NCBI GenBank assembly: GCA_963576785.1
Contig: OY756140.1
Location: 3,472,001-3,536,000, forward strand
Source of the DNA: Chlorophyllum brunneum
Taxonomy: Eukaryota; Basidiomycota; Agaricomycetes; Agaricales; Agaricaceae
Direction of reading: 5' to 3'
Length of the DNA stretch: 64,000 nucleotides
Made by a program: the position numbers and the translations under genes. The notes beneath the pieces are model-generated. The model ran no database searches. It was not told where the DNA came from and worked only from the letters and a program-made list of their open reading frames with translations. Numbering within the stretch: position 1 is the stretch's first letter; the number at the start of each line of letters is the position of its first letter. Shown piece after piece: positions 59,447 to 64,000 of the stretch.

Positions 59447-60956
59447 AAATTGGTAGTGTCTGCGTTGAGATGGCAACAGCTCAACAGTAGTCAATGCGAC
59501 CAATAAGAGGTCAAGGGTCTCAATCCTTCATCAGTATAAGGGTCCAGACTTCCTGCTTGGCTTATTGTACAATGATTGGTTGTTGCTTTCGACTTTGACA
59601 ACTCTGGTGGAGACTTCCGACTTTGAAGGTGATATCAATTCTTGGGAGCTACTATATGGGGGTAGTAGAGGTGGCTTGTCGGGATGATTTCGGACACAGT
59701 GATATCATCTGCTTTCCGAAAGACCCTTAAATGGAAATTTTAAAAACTCTTCGAAGTTCAATCCATTCAGTACCATGTCCCATGCATCCCTTGAAGGGCA
59801 GGTTATGGCAACAGTCAAACTTGCAACGAGGGTTGTCTTTATCTAGTGCGAATTATTGAGTGTGAAGTGGAGCAAGGCTCTGATTATCCGATGATCCACC
59901 TAAGCCACCTCAGAATGTTATTCCACCCTGTCTCCGGCGATAGTCATCAGTGGGTTTGGCGAGCGTTCGATTTCGGTGATTGGGGGTGTGCGCGCGATAA
60001 ATACTTAAAACGGGAATATATTTAGTCTTGGCGGAGGTGCCATGCCGCAAACAAAAAAGGCAAGAATCGACGGAACAGAGCCAGATGGAATTTGAATTGG
60101 TAATTACGGTGATCAACGGGACTTCCACGCGTCGAGGGTTGAAATTGAGCGATCCTGGTCGTCACCGAAACGAGAGCGCGTGAAAAAACCAATCAAAAGA
60201 ACTAGGAAAAACTCGTTCATCCTACTGTCGCCTTCTCCCGACGATCAGGGATCTTACCCAAGCCCGACCGGGTATATTAGAGGCTTCCCATGAGGGATGA
60301 TGATAAATCATGATCCAGTGCGACATCTGCGCATGTGCATGAGTCTGCACCGGGTGTCAGGTAGTGTATCAGAAGAAGAAGTTTCATGACTGTCCTTGAC
60401 TCTCACGCAGAAGCTTCTGAGGCTGGCGAACGATAAGGCTTCAGAAGATCACCGCTATGCACAATGGTACCACCTGTGCCTCCGAGATGGTTAGGCGGGG
60501 GCTCAGCGCCGATGTTGATAGCAAGGTGGAGTTGGTATGCAACCAATGTTGTGCGGTCCGGCAGCTATCGGGTGGCAAATAAGAATGCCTGTGACGCCTA
60601 AGATTTCAGGCTTGATATATAACCTACTAGAGGACATGCAAGCGGCCTGACAAACGCCAACGGGAGTGCTAGAGTCATATGTGGCAACTGGGAATGTTGG
60701 GTGGCGCTAGCGTGATAGGGGGTGTGATCAATGTAGTTGCATTCAATATCAGCTTCTTCTGATGGGAATGAGAGAAGAGAGAACAATGAAGAGGCAGTTG
60801 CGAGGCCGAAGGAAGCGAGCACCGACCCCGACGACGACGAGCAAGCGCTAGCAAGGGAGGAGTTTAATTTGAATTAAGTACATACAAACGAAACTGAATT
60901 TGGTGACCATAGCTATTCAATAGCTCCGAATAGTCAAGGTCCCACAGTTTCCACAC
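59447..60956. other. Intergenic, no gene recognised
   Basis: About 1.5 kb between the carboxypeptidase and the G-alpha gene. Short frames on both strands show no domain or splice support. I saw no tRNA or transposon terminal repeats. Confidence 0.4.
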
Positions 60957-61009
60957 TTTTTTTCTCATCCCTCTATCCTCCACTACCATCATCCCCCTCC
61001 GTTTCAACC
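60957..61009 (+). promoter_or_regulatory. Pyrimidine-rich leader of the G-alpha gene
   Basis: A CT-rich tract directly precedes the ATG at 61010. Such tracts mark transcription start regions of well-expressed fungal genes. The ATG context (CAACCATGG) is strong. Confidence 0.5.
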
Positions 61010-62958
61010 ATGGGTTCCTGTATGTCCTCGCCAACTCCCTCGGTGGAGATCAGTGATGAGGAGAAGACCCGTAACAGGGAGATTGACAAGCAGCTCAGAG
61101 AGGTCGGCTCAGTGTCTGTCTTCCTAACTCTACCGCTTGCTAATCGATTTTACCCGCAATCCAGGCAAAAGCAAAGATGGCGGCTCAGGTCAAGGTCAGC
61201 TCATATTCCTTAACTACCAGCGCTGGGGGGGTGCTGATTCATGAGTTAGGTCTTGCTACTTGGGTCTGGGGATTCTGGAAAGTCAACCATCCTCAAGGTG
61301 GGGCAACTGGACTAAAGCGTCAATGCATCATCGTCTAACCCTTCTTCTGGTAGCAAATGCGCCTCATCCACAAAGTACCTTTCTCACAGCAAGAGATAGA
61401 GTCTTACCGACAACTCGTGTTTGATAATATCACCCGGGGCCTGCGGTATCTCCTCGATGCTATGGACGAATTCGAGATCAAGGTCTCGGAGGAAAATATA
61501 TCCAACGTAGAAACCATTGACAATGCTACGGATATTGGTGATGGTGAACCATTCCCAGCGCGGTACATCGAGCCGCTCAAGGCGCTCTGGACTGATCCGA
61601 ATGTACAACGGGCCTACGAGAGAGGGAACGAAGCGGCTCTTCCGGAGAAGTACGTCCCTTAATTGTTATCACCCGGGCCAAGTGCTAACGCTCCTCTAGC
61701 TTACCCTACTTCTTCGCCGACCTCGATAGACTTTTCCAACCCAATTACCAACCCACGGAGCAAGACATCATCCGGTGTCGAGCGCGAACGATTGGTATCA
61801 CCGAAACATCGTTCCACCTTAGGGAAAACGAGCTGTTAATGGTTGATGTGGGGGGTCAGAAGAGCGAACGGAGGAAATGGATCCACTGCTTCCAGGACGT
61901 CACCAGTATCTTGTTCTTGGTCAGCCTGAGTGGGTACGACCAGTGCCTCGTGGAAGACAAGGATGCGGTACGCAACAATAATCTTCTTATATTCCCTGGC
62001 ATCTTTGACACTACGCACTCAGAACCAAATGCAAGATGCGATGACGATTTGGGATTCAATATGCCATTCGCAATGGTTTAAACAAACATCAATTGTGGGT
62101 CATCCAACATTGTTTCTGGCATTTTCTACATGCACTGGCGACAATGCTTGGTTACTGTTGACCGGCGTGGCAGTGTTATTTTGTTCTCACTCTACGGTTT
62201 GCCTGTCTTGCGCGGAGTTAACTAACGACATATCCTTACCACAGATCCTGTTCCTTAACAAAAACGATCTTTTCGAAAAGAAGGTGCCTGTTTCGGATAT
62301 TAAGAGCTTTTTCCCTGTACGTCACTAGTATTTTCCTTCCAAAAACATCTGACTAAATTGACGTAATTACAATTCGTGTACTTGTTTGGGCCTACAGGAC
62401 TATGATGGTGAACCGGGAGATGTGAGGGCCGGAAGGGATTACTTCAAGCGGCGGTTTGCCAAGTTGGCGCAAAAGGCTGGTAGGTCGAAGGAAAGAGAAA
62501 TTTATATCCAGTGAGTATACTTGCTTCCATACTCTATCGTCCCTGGCCGCTGCTCTCCCGCTCTGCTAACCTATTACTAACACATCTCGCCCCTTAGTAT
62601 AACAACGGCAACGGATACAGCTATGCTGAGAGTTGTGATGGCCGCTGTAGAAGGTTAGTCTCCCTTGGCCTTACCCTCAACTCTATTAACTGACCACGGT
62701 TCTTCTTCCCTTTCCCGAACTTGCCGATCTCTAGAGTGAGTGCTCCACCTTTCAATTATTAACGCCCCTTTTTTTTCCTCTGTCTTCTTTTCCATCTTTA
62801 CCCCTTGCTTTGGATGGAAAAGTTGGGGTCCGAAATGGACCAGTGCACCCCGCCTTCGTTCATCCCGTTCATCTGCTGAATGAGTGGACTATCAATTCTT
62901 ACGACGCTGCTTTAGTATCATCTTGCGCTCAAATCTCGAGGTCGCGGCGCTCATCTAG
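61010..62958 (+). CDS. Heterotrimeric G-protein alpha subunit
   Basis: Eleven exons: 61010-61102, 61165-61194, 61250-61297, 61354-61649, 61700-61967, 62023-62094, 62245-62316, 62398-62510, 62598-62653, 62735 (one base) and 62916-62958. They sum to 1,092 nt and 363 residues, the usual G-alpha length. N-terminal MGSCMSS offers myristoylation (Gly2) and palmitoylation (Cys4). Motifs: P-loop VLLLGSGDSGKSTILKQM (Asp where many have Glu), switch I RCRARTIGITET, switch II LMVDVGGQKSERRKWIHCF, NKxD in ILFLNKNDLF, TCAT-type ITTATDTAM, and C-terminal VVMAAVEDIILRSNLEVAAL with final Ile. It couples seven-helix receptors (pheromone or nutrient) to effectors at the plasma membrane. The Asp of VED is encoded by bases from three exons. 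There is no pertussis-toxin Cys at position -4. Confidence 0.93.
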
Positions 62959-64000
62959 TTTATCGACCTGCATTTATCTTCTTTTTTTTTTAACCGGGTG
63001 CTATCTTTATGAACTCCTTTTGCTTGGTTCCTGCTATTTGACCAACTTGCGCCAGTCCCTCGCTCTCTAATCACCCTGCTATTGCTTTTTCTTTCATCGC
63101 TTTCTCATATTGTGTATCATCAACGCTATGGTTCTGGACGTCTTATTGATGGTTTTCTCTTTTATATCATCAACATTATATCAATCAAACTCCGAAAAAA
63201 CACATACATGGGCTATTTAAATGTCGAAACAATTGATTCCCAAACGACTGGGTCCAACCAAATCGCCCCCCAACAAATCCTGCCAACTCGAATATATCAA
63301 TGGATCGGGGTACGGGATCGGCGATCTTATGGAACCGGACACGCGAATACACTACGCGGGGTGGGTTGAATTTTTGCTTGTTTGGGTATTGTGCTTCGGC
63401 CGCTACTCCTTGAATGACGGGTAATTGTGTCATCCCGCAAATGTGCTATGGAACACTCGACGTTAACCACCTTCCGTCCTTCCACTTCCTCACCCACCGT
63501 CATTACACGCGTCACAATCATCCCCATCATCACATTCGCTTGCCACTTCTGGTTGCATTTACACTAATTGCGTATTTTTGGGATGTTCTATGTGACGCTC
63601 TTCTGGAACACCAATTCCTGGACTCGCCGAACCCCCTCGTGGAACGGGTGCACATGCAATACTCTAACCCCCCCCTCCCCCATATATTATTGGTTGAATT
63701 TACGAACCGCTTACTTCACCAACCCCGTACTAAACCGTCCATTCACTCAATTCAACTCTGACGCTATTCATTCTGTCATGCTCCGCCAATTCCACCATCA
63801 CAAACAAAAAACGTTTCTCCGCCGCTGGCCGCCGACGCTAACCGACCCGTCTGTATCCATGTCCAACCCCGTCGTCTCGTCCTGTTGGTCTCGACCACTA
63901 TTGTTGAATGGTGGTGGCTTGTGGCTAACCCTAACGGATCACTGGGATATTTGTATGGTCGACTTTATGACCCTTGATCTCCCTTACCACACCTTTCCGG
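62959..64000. other. 3' flank of the G-alpha gene, no gene recognised
   Basis: Pyrimidine-rich and T-rich sequence on the plus strand. Open frames after 63082 have no recognisable domain. A gene beginning beyond the window could have its promoter here. Confidence 0.4.

Noticed and set aside
63082..63761. Plus-strand frames of 95 and 115 residues after the G-alpha gene
   Set aside because: Pyrimidine-rich low-complexity translation with no domain and no splice pattern.

Overview
The window is nuclear DNA from a filamentous basidiomycete, most likely an Agaricomycete. The genes are dense and intron-rich (introns mostly 45-60 nt, GT...AG), and several families are typical of mushroom-forming fungi: a Cys-rich single-pass membrane protein, short NACHT-type NLRs with an Asn-rich N-terminal motif, an HsbA-like secreted protein and a probable TET/JBP-type dioxygenase. 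I rebuilt exons by hand from splice signals and family conservation. For eleven genes the exon lengths add up to a whole number of codons (HsbA, TRAPPC6, UBR1, alpha-amylase, FMN/FAD reductase, GST, YqcI/YcgG, NLR copy 2, dioxygenase, G-alpha and most junctions of the GH47 gene).

Layout. 0.6-4 kb: an HsbA-like secreted protein (-) and a membrane protein (+). 4.6-14 kb is a housekeeping block: TRAPP subunit TRAPPC6/Trs33 (-), divergent by only 53 bp from the N-recognin ubiquitin ligase UBR1 (+), then mitochondrial glutamyl-tRNA synthetase (-). 14.2-22.2 kb: a secreted GH13 alpha-amylase (+), a PH/CRIB protein without a kinase domain (-) and a fused FMN split-barrel/FNR oxidoreductase (+). 22.2-30.8 kb is sparse accessory DNA holding a glutathione S-transferase (-) and a membrane-anchored YqcI/YcgG protein (-). 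30.8-33.4 kb: an ER/Golgi GH47 alpha-mannosidase (+). 34.5-39 kb: tandem NACHT NLR paralogues, the first broken by frameshifts and the second intact. 39.7-45.3 kb: augmin subunit HAUS6 (-) and a PSP1-domain protein (-). 46.2-46.8 kb: an inverted, internally deleted duplicate of part of the WDR59 gene that lies 8 kb away. 47.1-51.2 kb: an unrecognised multi-exon gene (-) and a 2OG-Fe(II) dioxygenase resembling fungal TET/JBP enzymes (-). 51.9-57.3 kb: the intact WDR59/Mtc5 GATOR2 subunit (-), divergent from a secreted serine carboxypeptidase (+). 61-63 kb: a heterotrimeric G-protein alpha subunit (+).

There is no single operon-like system; most genes are independent cellular genes. The most striking observation is in the G-alpha gene. 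The conserved C-terminal Asp codon can only be rebuilt if each of its three bases comes from a different exon, the middle one a single-nucleotide exon at 62735. Other points of interest are the TET/JBP-like enzyme, the kinase-less PH-CRIB protein, the NLR pair and the WDR59 duplication scar.
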